Of a stretch of 52,323 bases of DNA, positions 9,380-18,635 are shown piece after piece. The notes under the pieces are model-generated. The model saw only the letters and a list, made by a program, of their open reading frames with translations, was not told the DNA's origin and did not search any database. This DNA is from Lachnospiraceae bacterium (lineage in GTDB: Bacteria; Bacillota; Clostridia; Lachnospirales; Lachnospiraceae). Each line of letters begins with the position of its first letter. The stretch's first letter is position 1. The stretch is from NCBI GenBank assembly GCA_015056975.1, contig SVFG01000007.1, positions 1 to 52,323 of the forward strand. Direction: 5' to 3'. Position numbers and translations under genes: made by a program.

Positions 9380-9425
9380 AAAAGGCACCGGACTGCCGTC
9401 TGTGCGATAGCAGCCTTGTGCCTTT
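9380..9425 (-). terminator. Rho-independent terminator after the amino acid ABC genes
   Basis: AAAGGCAC...GTGCCTTTT forms the base of a long stem with an inner GGC/GCC-type extension. A TTTT tail follows on the minus strand, just after the ATPase stop. Confidence 0.8.
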
Positions 9426-9435
9426 CTCTTTTGTC

Positions 9436-10161
9436 CTATAAAACCTTTGATAAAAACTCCTGTAATCTGGCACTTCGGGGATTGGCAAAAAATTCCTGTG
9501 GAGTATTCTCCTCTACAATCACACCACCGTCCATAAACAGCACCTTGGTACCCACTTCCCTCGCAAAACCCATCTCATGTGTTACTACCACCATGGTCAT
9601 ACCGCTGTCAGCCAGCTCCTTCATGACCTCCAAAACCTCTCCGACCATCTCAGGGTCAAGGGCGGAGGTAGGCTCGTCAAACAGCATCACCTTGGGGTTC
9701 ATGGCAAGGGAGCGCACGATGGCAATTCTCTGCTTCTGACCACCGCTCAAGGAACCTGGATAGGCATCTGCCTTTTCTGCAAGATTTACTCTGTTTAAAA
9801 GCTTCAGCGCATTTTCCTTGGCTTCCTCCTCACTCATCAGCTTTAGCTTGATGGGCGCAAGGGTAATATTGTCCATAATCGTCAGATTATTGAATAAATT
9901 AAAGTGTTGGAACACCATACCCATATGCTGGCGCACCTTATTGATATCCGTCTTGTAATCAGTAATCTTCTGACCGTCAAACCAGATTTCACCGCTTGTA
10001 GGTCTCTCAAGCAGATTCAGGCAACGAAGGAAGGTACTCTTGCCGGAGCCGGAGGGCCCTACCACTACAATCTTCTCACCGGGCTGAATATGGTAATTCA
10101 CGCCGCGCAGTACGTGGTTATTGCCTTCAAATTCTTTGTGTAAATCCTTAACGATTATCAC
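9436..10161 (-). CDS. Polar amino acid ABC transporter, ATP-binding protein
   Basis: A 241-residue GlnQ/HisP-type ATPase. Walker A is GPSGSGKST near residue 35, the signature is LSGGQKQR, Walker B is [12 protein letters not shown], and the switch His is in VTHEMGF. I chose the GTG start at 10161, which has AAAGGAGG ten bases upstream and gives the usual N-terminus ([11 protein letters not shown]). The frame also extends upstream into the permease gene, giving an untypical leader. It overlaps the permease stop by 14 bases and acts with the two genes that follow in this list. Confidence 0.94.
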   Translation of the reverse strand: MIIVKDLHKEFEGNNHVLRGVNYHIQPGEKIVVVGPSGSGKSTFLRCLNLLERPTSGEIWFDGQKITDYKTDINKVRQHMGMVFQHFNLFNNLTIMDNITLAPIKLKLMSEEEAKENALKLLNRVNLAEKADAYPGSLSGGQKQRIAIVRSLAMNPKVMLFDEPTSALDPEMVGEVLEVMKELADSGMTMVVVTHEMGFAREVGTKVLFMDGGVIVEENTPQEFFANPRSARLQEFLSKVL

Positions 10162-10846
10162 TCTTACGCAGCCTCCTTTCCAATTTCGCCAATAAAATGG
10201 TGAGTATCTTAATAATGATAAAGTAAACAATAGCGGAGCCAATCAATGGGGTAAATGCATCATAAATCTTGGAGGTCATCTGATTTGCCACACGGGTCAA
10301 ATCGCTAAGACCTACATAACCCACAATTGCAGTCTCCTTAATCAACACGATAAATTCATTGCCCAAGGGCGGCAGTACATTCTTAAATGCCTGGGGTATT
10401 ACGATGTAACGCATGGTCTGAAACTGGGTAAGCCCCAAAGAGCGTCCTGCTTCCGTCTGTCCCTTGTCAACCGCCAGAATACCGGCACGGACAATTTCTG
10501 CCACATAGGCACCGGAATTGATACCGAAGGTCAGACTTGCCACCAGGATACCGTTCTTACAGCTTGCCAGTACCACGAACCACATAATTAACAGCTGCAA
10601 TACCGAGGGCGTTCCTCTGATGATATCGATATAAATATTGGCAATGTGTGATAACAGGGTGGGCTTTCCGTTCTTTTTGACGGACAGCTTCATAAATGCC
10701 ACGATGGTACCCAGAATAATACCGATGATACCGGCAAATAATGCCACCTCCATGGTAACACCCACGCCCTTTAAATAGAGCATCCACCTATCCTCTGTGA
10801 TAAAGGCGGCATCTATTTTTTCCCAGATGGAATTTAACCAATCCAT
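10148..10846 (-). CDS. Polar amino acid ABC transporter, permease
   Basis: A 232-residue HisMQ/GlnP-type membrane subunit with five predicted helices. It contains the EAA-loop region ([32 protein letters not shown], quoted here only by its ends [11 protein letters not shown] and VIPQAFK) and [11 protein letters not shown] single permease gene implies a homodimeric importer. ATG at 10846. It is coupled to the ATPase by overlap and separated from the binding-protein gene by 139 bases containing a hairpin. Confidence 0.94.
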   Translation of the reverse strand: MDWLNSIWEKIDAAFITEDRWMLYLKGVGVTMEVALFAGIIGIILGTIVAFMKLSVKKNGKPTLLSHIANIYIDIIRGTPSVLQLLIMWFVVLASCKNGILVASLTFGINSGAYVAEIVRAGILAVDKGQTEAGRSLGLTQFQTMRYIVIPQAFKNVLPPLGNEFIVLIKETAIVGYVGLSDLTRVANQMTSKIYDAFTPLIGSAIVYFIIIKILTILLAKLERRLRKSDNR

Positions 10847-10927
10847 TTTGTATTCCTCAACTTTCTATGTGTACACTTCACTTATGCTCACAGTAACTGC
10901 AATTTTACCCATACATCATATCAAAAA

Positions 10928-10955
10928 GAGGATAATGACACAAGCCATTATCCTC
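10928..10955 (-). terminator. Intra-operon hairpin between binding-protein and permease genes
   Basis: A perfect 10-bp stem GAGGATAATG/CATTATCCTC with an eight-base loop, followed on the minus strand by TTTTTG. It sits directly downstream of the binding-protein stop. It may act as a partial terminator or 3' stabiliser that makes the binding protein more abundant than the membrane subunits. Confidence 0.75.
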
Positions 10956-10985
10956 AAAAATACAAAATATTTTAAATATTTATCC

Positions 10986-11741
10986 TTATTCTGCACCGAT
11001 GTACTCTGCAACCAAAGCATCAAAGGTACCGTCTGCCTTAAGCTCCTCAAGTGCTTTGTTAATTTCAGCCACGATAGCACTTCCTTTGGGACATGCAATT
11101 GCATAATACTCTGTGGGGAACTCAAACTGTGCGCCGGGGATAGCCTTTACATCATCGGGATACTTGCCTACAAATACTTCCGCAGGATTCTTGTCAACGA
11201 TAACAGCCTCCACTCTGCCGTTCATCAAATCGTTTACTGCATCCACAGCCTTATTGTAAGACTGCACCTTTGCTCCCTTGATTTCCTCTGCGGTATACAT
11301 ACCTGTGGTACCAAGCTGTACGCCGATGCTCTTGCCCTCCAAATCTGCGATGGTAGCAATGGTAGAATCCTTGAGCAGAATCACGTACTGGATTGCCTCG
11401 TAATAATTGTCAGAGAAATCAACCTTCTTTGCGCGCTCCTCATCCACGGTCATAGCCGCAATTGCAAGATCAATTTTGGTACCGATAGCTGCAACAAGAG
11501 AGTTAAACTCCATGTTTTCCATCTGGATTTCCTTGCCAAGCTTTTCACCGATAGCCTTAATCAAAGCCACGTCAAAGCCATCAGGCTGTCCGTCATCGCC
11601 AAGATACTCAAAGGGAGGGAACTCCGCATTGGTACCTACAATCAACACATCCTTATCCGCAACATCACCCTTGCTTCCGCAACCGACAAACATTGTCATA
11701 CACAATACTGCTGCCAGTATCAAAGCTAACATTTTTTTCAT
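10986..11741 (-). CDS. Amino acid ABC transporter substrate-binding lipoprotein
   Basis: A 251-residue SBP_bac_3 protein. The signal peptide MKKMLALILAAVLC is followed by the lipobox MFVGC, so it is predicted to be lipid-anchored outside the membrane. Family motifs include TNAEFPPFEYLGDDGQPDGFD, here read as its ends TNAEFPPFEY and PDGFDVALI, plus AAMTVDEERAKKVDFSDNYY in the lobe-crossing region. The start at 11741 has AAGGAGG nine bases upstream. The 33 extra upstream codons of the frame lack a site and would spoil the signal peptide. The ligand is probably a polar or cationic amino acid. Confidence 0.94.
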   Translation of the reverse strand: MKKMLALILAAVLCMTMFVGCGSKGDVADKDVLIVGTNAEFPPFEYLGDDGQPDGFDVALIKAIGEKLGKEIQMENMEFNSLVAAIGTKIDLAIAAMTVDEERAKKVDFSDNYYEAIQYVILLKDSTIATIADLEGKSIGVQLGTTGMYTAEEIKGAKVQSYNKAVDAVNDLMNGRVEAVIVDKNPAEVFVGKYPDDVKAIPGAQFEFPTEYYAIACPKGSAIVAEINKALEELKADGTFDALVAEYIGAE

Positions 11742-11827
11742 ATTCTTTGTCCTCCTTGTTTTCCTCCATAAATAAAAACTGAATGTGTCAAATATAGCAT
11801 TTATTCCGTGGAAAAGCAACTGTTTCC

Positions 11828-12268
11828 TTAAATTTTCCAAAGATACAACAAAAAAGCAGATGTAAGATAAGGTATAAAGGCTACCGGCTTTTTTAGATTT
11901 CCCTGTCGGTTAATGTTCCTGCGAAATACCTGCACTGCAAGAAGCAGGAGAAAGGCACACAGCATCAGCATCAGATAATCCCATAAGCTGCCGCCCATAC
12001 AAAACAAGGTTATCGCCCCCACACAAAAGCCGTGACAGTCGGCGCGCCCATACATTTTGCAAAAGAAGAACTGTTGTAGAAGGCAAAAGAGAATAAGTCC
12101 CGGCAATCCACCGTAATCTAAGGTGTCTGCTCTGTTTATCCACAACAAAACATCCGCAATCAGTGCAATCCACCAAAACAGGCGGTACACCTGACAAGTA
12201 CGGTAATCCATAACTGCAGCCGCCAAAAAGCAGAGTACAACTGCACCTAAACTCAAATTTCCAAGCAT
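11828..12268 (-). CDS. Prepilin peptidase (A24, CpaA/TadV-like)
   Basis: A 146-residue membrane protein with about four helices. It resembles short TadV/CpaA peptidases that lack the N-terminal methylase domain. The first catalytic aspartate is probably in AAAVMDYRT (residue 20-22). The second is in GRADCHGFC, where the usual GxGD is GRAD. It would process the Flp-like pilin and pseudopilins encoded upstream. It starts 12 bases after the giant surface-protein gene and is the last gene of the Tad run. The assignment rests on motif, size and context. Confidence 0.8.
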   Translation of the reverse strand: MLGNLSLGAVVLCFLAAAVMDYRTCQVYRLFWWIALIADVLLWINRADTLDYGGLPGLILFCLLQQFFFCKMYGRADCHGFCVGAITLFCMGGSLWDYLMLMLCAFLLLLAVQVFRRNINRQGNLKKPVAFIPYLTSAFLLYLWKI

Positions 12269-12280
12269 CCTGTCGCACTC

Positions 12281-15200
12281 CTATCGAAGTCTGTTTCTGA
12301 TTTCATCCAATATGGTCTTTCCATCCTCCACCATACTAAGCTCCGGGTAGCTGACCAACACCTTATCGCCCTTGTATGCCCGTACCGTAACCATATACTT
12401 GCAATTCGGGGGGGTATAGACCGGTATCATAAACTGTAATTTTTCTTCCCAGGTATAGTACGGCTGCGGAGTGTACACATAGGTCTGATTCATATTGGGA
12501 TTTAGCGCCAGCATTTCCTGCGGAAATTCTACCTCAACACGCTCAACATATCCCCACATGACAATATGTAAGATTCCACTCTCACCTCCCCGAAACAATG
12601 GAGTATGGGGCTCTAATACTCTTGTAATCTGTGTCTCCATTGCCACCGTCAGCATCTCATATTCCTTCTCATACACATTTCCTACGTTGTCCTTGGCATA
12701 CGCATTCATTACCAGATCACCGGAAAACAATACATCATCCGAATCAAAGTCTATCTTGATTTGCCCTGATGCATTGGGAGTATATTTTTTTAACGCACCG
12801 TTGTTTGCGTTTGTCACGGTAATATAAAACTCCTTTACACCGCTCAAGGCATCCGATGCAGTTGCGGTAAGGACTGGGACATCCTCTACCTTATTGATGG
12901 TATCCATGCCCTCCAAAACTTCCAGCCCCGTTACTATCGGTGCCGCACCGTCAGCCATCAGGGTAATGGCGTTTTGCTTATCCTTAGTCCAGTCGGAATA
13001 GATGACATCCTCCTGCCCCGTTGCTCCCGCTATGGGGGTTACCACAATGGTTTTGCCGCTGTAGGAAGAAGGAATGCTGAAACACTGATAGAAGCTGTTA
13101 TTCCGGGATTTATTACTTCTGCTTGCCCCGGTGTTTGACGCATCCTTAAGGATGGTGGTACCCATACTCTTTCGCGTAAAGCCAGACACAGGCAGGCTTC
13201 CGCTTCCCGTATAGGGCGTGGTATAGGGAAGGGTGGTGATGTACTGCTGGGTTGTTCCCGCACTGTTTAGTGCCACCGCAAAGGTCTGTATATCTATCTG
13301 GTAGTTATTTCTTGCGGTTCCGTCCATATAGGAGGAGAAGGATAGCTTAATGGGTGCTTCCCCATCCGCACGCACATAATTTACGCCGTTCTTTACATAC
13401 AGGGTACCGTAGTCCGTACCGCTGATTTCATCCGTTATCTGCACCGTTCCCGTGGCAACCGGCCATTCCATTACGGCTTTTTCAATCTGAATGTCTATGG
13501 TGGGACCTACATTGCCCGCCACGTCCACAGCAGCAAGATGCAGGTACTGTACGTTCTGTGTTAAATTTACATCAACCTTGGTGCCGGTGAGGATGCTTGA
13601 CTTATTCTGTGCATTGGATGCAGTAACATTTTTATCCGCTGTGGTATCAAGGATATAGTAGTAACCTTTTATCCCTGAGGTCAAAGTATTCTTCACCGTA
13701 TTGGAACTTAACAACATTTCTCCCGTAGTAGCATAACTGTTTACAAAGTGGTAATAGTCTGTTCCGTTATCCTTGGGCTTTTCAAAGGACACACGGATGG
13801 TACTTGAACTTAAAGGGGTTTTTACCACCTTGTTTATATCAATGGCATCCGGCTTTGCCTCATCCGGTGCCTTCACACCGTCCGCCTTCATACTCTCCGT
13901 AAAGCCAAGCATTACCCCGTAAAAGCCGGCAGCGCCATCACCCTCACGGTTTCCGGGTATGTGTAACATATTTAGTACCCCACTTCCCACATTGGAGCTT
14001 CCGCCGTAGGCAGGGTAAGAGGATTCCACGGTGGTATCACTCTTTCCGCAAAGCCAACCCTCGGCAATGGTACAGGTCTGCAGATAGCCGTTATGCACGG
14101 TAGCTGTATGGGACTTCCAGTCATGGAAATATATATTTTCAAAGTGTTCCGGGTGATAGTCCGCACCCCGGATACCGCAGGAGGTACAGATACACTCCAT
14201 GTTCGTATATTCTATCGCCGCACCGCAGGCACTATGAATCCCCTTCCAGCCCCAGCAGGCAAAGGTGCCGTTTCCGCAGTTATCACAAGTCCAGGATATA
14301 TTCCAGTTTCCTTTTTCCGTGGTAACGGTACAATAGGTCTGCGTAATGTTTTCCTGGTCAAAGCAGGCTCCGCCGCTTACAGCATCCCCGTTATGGGTAT
14401 GATACCCGCAGCCGTCACCATGGGTATGGTAAATAACCGCGCCTGCGGTACCGCCAAAGTAGCCTCCTCCGCCGCCTGCCATACCGGAGTCTCCGCTCCA
14501 GTTGTTTGACGAAAGGGACGTCTGGTTTCCACCGGCACCGCCGTTACCATTCATGGAAGCTCCACCTCCGCCGCCGGCTACCAGAAGGATATTCGTCCGG
14601 TTTACGATAATGGTGGTGGCTCCGCCGCCGTTTCCGTAAGCCGTTCCCGCTCCTCCGCCGTTCCATCCCTTCATACCGCCAACATTAACCGTAAGCACGT
14701 CACCCTTCTTAAAATAGAAGTCCCCTTCTATGGTGGCTCCCTTACCGCCCACATAGGAGCCGTAACCGCCGCCCTGTGCGCCGTGCGCCATCAGGTGGTA
14801 GATACCGGTATAAGGTACGGTATAGGTGGTCACTCCTCCCTGATAAGGGAAGTGTCCCGTCACACTTGCAGGGTTCACCCCTTCATCCGTGGCAAACAGC
14901 TGGGTGAAATTTACACCGTCCTTTGATTGGAACATAGCATAGGTTTTGTTGACGGAATCAGGCTGCGTCCAGGACAGATTTACCGCACCCTTCTTATTAT
15001 TTGCTGTCATATTGTTTTCTGATTTCAGGGTAAGGGTGGACCATGCCGCATACAGGGTAATATTCTTTTGGGGAACATATTTATCCCCTGCCTGCCCCGC
15101 AGGCTTTTTACACGCCGCGTCCTCATACCATCCGCCAAATACATGCCCCGAGCGGGATACCGACGGCAGGGTAATCGGCTGGGCTTCATAGACCGCCGTC

Positions 15201-16420
15201 AAGGTGTCCGTTTTCCCCATGGGAGCTTCAAACGAATATTTATTGGTACTTTCCGCAAAATATCCGTAGAAAGGACTGCTCTTTTTCCAGCACAGGAAGA
15301 TGGCGTGGGCTTTTTTTGAGGAGATACTCCCCGCTCCGTTAGTATTAAATGACACCGTGTATCCGTAAGGACCCACCAGCTTCGCAGGATCTGCTACATA
15401 GGTAGAACCGTAACCCTTTGTCAGCGTGGTAACAGAACTGCTTCCGTCATAGGTTCCCCCGCCCGGATTTATCATAAGACTGCTCTCCGTCTTTACCCAT
15501 CTGGCGTACAATGTCACCACACCAAGGGCACCGTCATATTTACCATGCCAGTCATAGGCAGTCAGATTATAAATCTCTGCACCATCGTCATAAGCTTTAG
15601 GTCCGTTAGGCGTCAGACTCCAGCCGTCAAAGGTATACCCAATGCGGGTAAATATATTTTTATTTAATCTTGTCATCGGAGTAATCTGCTTTCCCTCATA
15701 GACGGTGGCATTGTTGTACATATGAAAGCTGTCCTCCGCCTGTTTCGTTTTCCCCGGTACATTGTAATCATAGTGTACCTTATACTGGTTCCAGGACACT
15801 GCCTTGCATTCATGGGGTGTTGCATTCCGGGAATTTTCCAGGTGGGTACAACTGGGGCAGAGGAACGCCCAGTCCACATCCACATCAATATAGTCAAGAC
15901 TCGCCATAGCATTCCTTGACATGTACATGTACACATTATTTACCGGTTCACCGCAGTCCGCACAGTAGCACATCCATCCGGAAAAGTAGGACTTGTTACA
16001 GACAGTGGTTTTTAGGGTAAGACCGCCGTAGGTGGGCACTGCGGAGAGCTTGTGTACACATGCCGCCTCAGAGTATACATTTTTCCAATAGCCAACCGGT
16101 ATCTGCCCGGTGCGATCATAGACATAATAATGCTGTCCCGTTTTTAATGCAGGCAGCGAGGACAATATACCTGTATTACGGGTTTCATCGAGCGGATACC
16201 AATGGTCGGGAACCTTTTGAGCCTTTTTTAGTTCATACCAATTTTTGGCTCCTGTCAGCTTGTCCGTAGTCATCCACGCACTATGGTCCGGCGTCCATAC
16301 TACATAGGGGCTGTCATAGATGGTAGCTGCCCTTATCAACATGTTTGGTACAAGCCACAGCACGAAAAGCCCCATACAAAACAGAAAAAACCTCCGCAAC
16401 CGTTTTCGCATCTTCTTCAT
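12281..16420 (-). CDS. Giant secreted surface protein with InlB-type repeats and Gly-rich domain (probable Tad pilus adhesin)
   Basis: A 1379-residue protein. A basic N-terminus and hydrophobic stretch (residues 1-32, ending LIRAA) form a signal peptide. Listeria-Bacteroides (InlB B) repeats lie at about 258-308 (GYTFDGWSLTPNG...LYARW) and 420-460 (HVFGGWYEDAA...LYAAW). A Gly-rich domain spans about 525-665 and resumes near 800-840, split by a Cys/His-rich insert. Cys knuckles occur at CYCADC (151), CPSC (188), CDNC (712) and CICTSC (743). The C-terminal 500 residues look like beta-sandwich repeats. No LPXTG or C-terminal helix is present, so it is not sortase-anchored. Its place inside the Tad operon suggests a pilus-associated adhesin. 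Confidence 0.85.
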   Translation of the reverse strand: MKKMRKRLRRFFLFCMGLFVLWLVPNMLIRAATIYDSPYVVWTPDHSAWMTTDKLTGAKNWYELKKAQKVPDHWYPLDETRNTGILSSLPALKTGQHYYVYDRTGQIPVGYWKNVYSEAACVHKLSAVPTYGGLTLKTTVCNKSYFSGWMCYCADCGEPVNNVYMYMSRNAMASLDYIDVDVDWAFLCPSCTHLENSRNATPHECKAVSWNQYKVHYDYNVPGKTKQAEDSFHMYNNATVYEGKQITPMTRLNKNIFTRIGYTFDGWSLTPNGPKAYDDGAEIYNLTAYDWHGKYDGALGVVTLYARWVKTESSLMINPGGGTYDGSSSVTTLTKGYGSTYVADPAKLVGPYGYTVSFNTNGAGSISSKKAHAIFLCWKKSSPFYGYFAESTNKYSFEAPMGKTDTLTAVYEAQPITLPSVSRSGHVFGGWYEDAACKKPAGQAGDKYVPQKNITLYAAWSTLTLKSENNMTANNKKGAVNLSWTQPDSVNKTYAMFQSKDGVNFTQLFATDEGVNPASVTGHFPYQGGVTTYTVPYTGIYHLMAHGAQGGGYGSYVGGKGATIEGDFYFKKGDVLTVNVGGMKGWNGGGAGTAYGNGGGATTIIVNRTNILLVAGGGGGASMNGNGGAGGNQTSLSSNNWSGDSGMAGGGGGYFGGTAGAVIYHTHGDGCGYHTHNGDAVSGGACFDQENITQTYCTVTTEKGNWNISWTCDNCGNGTFACWGWKGIHSACGAAIEYTNMECICTSCGIRGADYHPEHFENIYFHDWKSHTATVHNGYLQTCTIAEGWLCGKSDTTVESSYPAYGGSSNVGSGVLNMLHIPGNREGDGAAGFYGVMLGFTESMKADGVKAPDEAKPDAIDINKVVKTPLSSSTIRVSFEKPKDNGTDYYHFVNSYATTGEMLLSSNTVKNTLTSGIKGYYYILDTTADKNVTASNAQNKSSILTGTKVDVNLTQNVQYLHLAAVDVAGNVGPTIDIQIEKAVMEWPVATGTVQITDEISGTDYGTLYVKNGVNYVRADGEAPIKLSFSSYMDGTARNNYQIDIQTFAVALNSAGTTQQYITTLPYTTPYTGSGSLPVSGFTRKSMGTTILKDASNTGASRSNKSRNNSFYQCFSIPSSYSGKTIVVTPIAGATGQEDVIYSDWTKDKQNAITLMADGAAPIVTGLEVLEGMDTINKVEDVPVLTATASDALSGVKEFYITVTNANNGALKKYTPNASGQIKIDFDSDDVLFSGDLVMNAYAKDNVGNVYEKEYEMLTVAMETQITRVLEPHTPLFRGGESGILHIVMWGYVERVEVEFPQEMLALNPNMNQTYVYTPQPYYTWEEKLQFMIPVYTPPNCKYMVTVRAYKGDKVLVSYPELSMVEDGKTILDEIRNRLR

Positions 16421-16456
16421 TTACAGTTCCTCCTAATAAATCTCCATAAGAAGCAT

Positions 16457-16479
16457 GAAAAAAGGAAGCTCCTTTCCTT
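16457..16479 (-). terminator. Weak hairpin with T tail between lipoprotein and giant protein genes
   Basis: AAGGAA pairs with TTCCTT around six bases and is followed by TTTTC on the minus strand. It is too short to be a strong terminator and might attenuate expression of the giant gene. Confidence 0.3.
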
Positions 16480-16491
16480 ATTTTCTATTTA

Positions 16492-17358
16492 TTACTCCGG
16501 CTTCAACGCTCCGCAGTAGCTGCACGCTGTTTCCGTAATTGTCACCCATTCATGCTTTTCCATGTCATAATCCTCATAAGTTCCTTCCGCATATGTGTGG
16601 ACACCTAAATTATTCCAGTCATCTTCCCATTCAACATCACCACACACACTACAGGTCTTCTTTATTTCAGCAGGGCTCTTACAATCTCTGTCAGGATTGA
16701 TGATTTCCGAATTAAAGGTATGTCCCAAAGGCTCTCCCCGAGGAGTGTACAGCCACTCATTACATACCGTACAGAACACGGAACCCATGCCGGAGCCCTC
16801 ACAGCTTGGGGGAATAATCCACTGAGGCTCTCCTTCTACATGTCCTTGCGCCACACCGGCTTCTCTCTCATTGGTGGTTGCTCCGCAACTACACACATCA
16901 TGCAGTACCTTTGCAGTGGTACAGGTGCCCTCTGCCTTGGTCTGCGTGGTATAACTGTGAGTATGTGTCTCGGCTACCGGCGCAGGCGCTACTGTCGGCG
17001 CCGGCGTAGGTGCTACCGTCGGTACCGGTGTGGGTTCAGGGGTAGGTGCAAAAGTGGGAGCAACCGTAGATACCAGGGCAGGTTCAGGGGTAGGTGCATC
17101 AATAGGCGCCACCGTAGGCACGGGGGCAGAATCCGGAGTTGGAGCCTGCGTGGGTTCGGGTGCTTTTGTTGCCTCGGGCGTAGGCGCAGGAGTTGCACTT
17201 ACCTCGGGAGCAGGCTCCGCAGTAGACTCCGCGGTACTTTCCGCCTTGGACATCACACCTTCAGTCACGCTTCCGATATCCGTTAGTACTTTTCCTTCCT
17301 TGCCGCATCCGGTAATCATCCATGCTCCCAACAAAACAGCTATCATTAATTTCTTCAC
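16492..17358 (-). CDS. Pro/Thr/Ala-rich lipoprotein with Cys-knuckle C-terminal domain
   Basis: A 288-residue lipoprotein. The signal MKKLMIAVLLGAW precedes the lipobox MITGC. Residues about 40-130 are a low-complexity Pro/Ala/Thr stalk with repeated PTPEP and VPTVAPT units. The C-terminal 160 residues carry four paired-cysteine sites (CSCG, CTVC, CSVCG, CSYCG) plus HTHSY and GHTF-type histidines, suggesting zinc-ribbon-like folding. I prefer GTG at 17358, which has GAGG eight bases upstream. GTG at 17367 is the alternative. It lies between CpaB and the giant adhesin and shares their Cys-pair style. A cell-wall-spanning anchor for the pilus is inference. Confidence 0.75.
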   Translation of the reverse strand: MKKLMIAVLLGAWMITGCGKEGKVLTDIGSVTEGVMSKAESTAESTAEPAPEVSATPAPTPEATKAPEPTQAPTPDSAPVPTVAPIDAPTPEPALVSTVAPTFAPTPEPTPVPTVAPTPAPTVAPAPVAETHTHSYTTQTKAEGTCTTAKVLHDVCSCGATTNEREAGVAQGHVEGEPQWIIPPSCEGSGMGSVFCTVCNEWLYTPRGEPLGHTFNSEIINPDRDCKSPAEIKKTCSVCGDVEWEDDWNNLGVHTYAEGTYEDYDMEKHEWVTITETACSYCGALKPE

Positions 17359-17379
17359 ATCTCTCACCTCACTTATAAT

Positions 17380-18039
17380 TTACCGCAGAACCTTTACCGC
17401 CCGCAGGCTTCCGGTTGCCAGTTGCGCATAAAACTCTTCCATGGAATCTTTATCCATGTAAACATTTATCCTTTGAGCTGCGGAAGCCCTATCGTCACCG
17501 GATATAGCAAGCCCGGAATGGTCAAACACCTGCTGCACAAACACGTTTTCCCAACCAATCATGACTTCCCCCAAATCGCTTACCCTATATATGTGGATTC
17601 TGTCACCCGGGCGCAATATCCCCCCCGCCAGATGGCATAGGTCATCTGCCTTGATACTCGCAATAACAGGCTCCTTCATCTCTGAAAGTACCTCTTGCAG
17701 GGGTTCAAACATTCCCTTTGTCAATAACGTACCTTCCTCAATATCATATAGCGCAGACATCGTACACACATCCGCAATTTCACAAATGGAGGCCGATGCT
17801 ATACAGGATTTATCTACCTCCTTTACGCATATGTATGTTTTCCAATTTTCTTCATTTATCACCTGCCCGCGCGGTATCTCACAGACTGCTGCTAATACAT
17901 TCGCTTTCTCAAACCGTGATAACATATTTTTCTCTATTTGCAACATAACCATAAAAACGGCAACCGCACAAAGCAACGCGGCAACAATACTGCCCATCCA
18001 GAGTTTTCCGGATGAAATTCTCACTTTTTCCTTTTTCAT
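17380..18039 (-). CDS. CpaB/RcpC-like SAF-domain protein of the Tad pilus
   Basis: A 219-residue protein with one N-terminal membrane helix (about 14-34). It has a SAF-type segment (AAVCEIPRGQVINEENWKTY, here given by its ends) and the GGILRPGDRIHIYRV motif typical of CpaB proteins. CpaB proteins support Flp pilus assembly. In Gram-positives, without a secretin, they probably guide the pilus through the wall. ATG at 18039 overlaps the upstream minor-pilin stop by 4 bases. The next gene starts 21 bases downstream. Confidence 0.82.
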   Translation of the reverse strand: MKKEKVRISSGKLWMGSIVAALLCAVAVFMVMLQIEKNMLSRFEKANVLAAVCEIPRGQVINEENWKTYICVKEVDKSCIASASICEIADVCTMSALYDIEEGTLLTKGMFEPLQEVLSEMKEPVIASIKADDLCHLAGGILRPGDRIHIYRVSDLGEVMIGWENVFVQQVFDHSGLAISGDDRASAAQRINVYMDKDSMEEFYAQLATGSLRAVKVLR

Positions 18040-18635
18040 ATTTCATTTCCTTCCGCTACTATGTCAATCAATTTGCCTTTCTCAGCCTTCACCTCTGTAT
18101 TCCACATACCTTTTACGGTACATGATATCTCACTGTACACAGCAGTGTGCTCAATCAAAATACCGTTGGGCGCCCTGACTGTCCCTACACTTCCGGTACT
18201 CTCATAAACTCTTCCACCCTCCTTTATCTCCGAAATATATACTGCTTCCTCCGACACATTGTAGACTATGTATCTGACTACCAAAACCGGGCTTGCAATG
18301 AGTTCTCCGTTCCTGCATTGCCAGGTTTCATCGAGATTTAAATTTCCCCGTAATGCCTGACAATACCTGCCATAAGCAAGCACAGGGTCTGCTATCCGTA
18401 ACACATGGGACCTTCCGTATTCTTCTAAATCAATCACAGCAGAAGCCAAATTCGATGCCGCAAGGGCATCCTCCATATAGCCACTCGTCACCTCGTATTG
18501 CTTTATATGCAGCCCGGTAGCAACAAGTAAAATCAGAAGTAATACAAAATACATTCCTAAAAACCAATGCACCTGTCCCGCTTGTGCACAGAGCTTTCCG
18601 TCAGTTTTTTGCCGTAGAAACCTTCCTCTCCTCAA
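18036..18635 (-). CDS. TadE/TadG-like minor pilin
   Basis: A 199-residue protein with one membrane helix at about residues 24-43 and an extracellular C-terminal part rich in short beta stretches. I do not recognise a sharp motif. The call as a pseudopilin comes from topology and position. The start is TTG at 18635, the only codon with a good site (AAAGGAGG, eight bases upstream). It overlaps the preceding gene by 35 bases, so translation is probably coupled. It could equally be a TadF-type protein. Confidence 0.6.
   Translation of the reverse strand: MRRGRFLRQKTDGKLCAQAGQVHWFLGMYFVLLLILLVATGLHIKQYEVTSGYMEDALAASNLASAVIDLEEYGRSHVLRIADPVLAYGRYCQALRGNLNLDETWQCRNGELIASPVLVVRYIVYNVSEEAVYISEIKEGGRVYESTGSVGTVRAPNGILIEHTAVYSEISCTVKGMWNTEVKAEKGKLIDIVAEGNEI

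Noticed and set aside
11910..12278. Second frame overlapping the prepilin peptidase gene
   Set aside because: Its composition is irregular and it lacks membrane-protein character, while the other frame carries A24 features and follows the operon spacing.
14440..14800. Repeated GGAGG/CCTCC blocks as a CRISPR or tandem DNA repeat
   Set aside because: They encode the Gly-rich domain; unit lengths vary and no constant spacer structure exists.
14093..15191. Plus-strand frames opposite the giant surface protein
   Set aside because: They have low complexity, no ribosome sites, and the minus-strand gene explains the region.
16720..17286. Arg-rich plus-strand frames opposite the lipoprotein gene
   Set aside because: They are shadows of the Pro/Thr/Ala-repeat codons on the other strand; no start site or context supports them.
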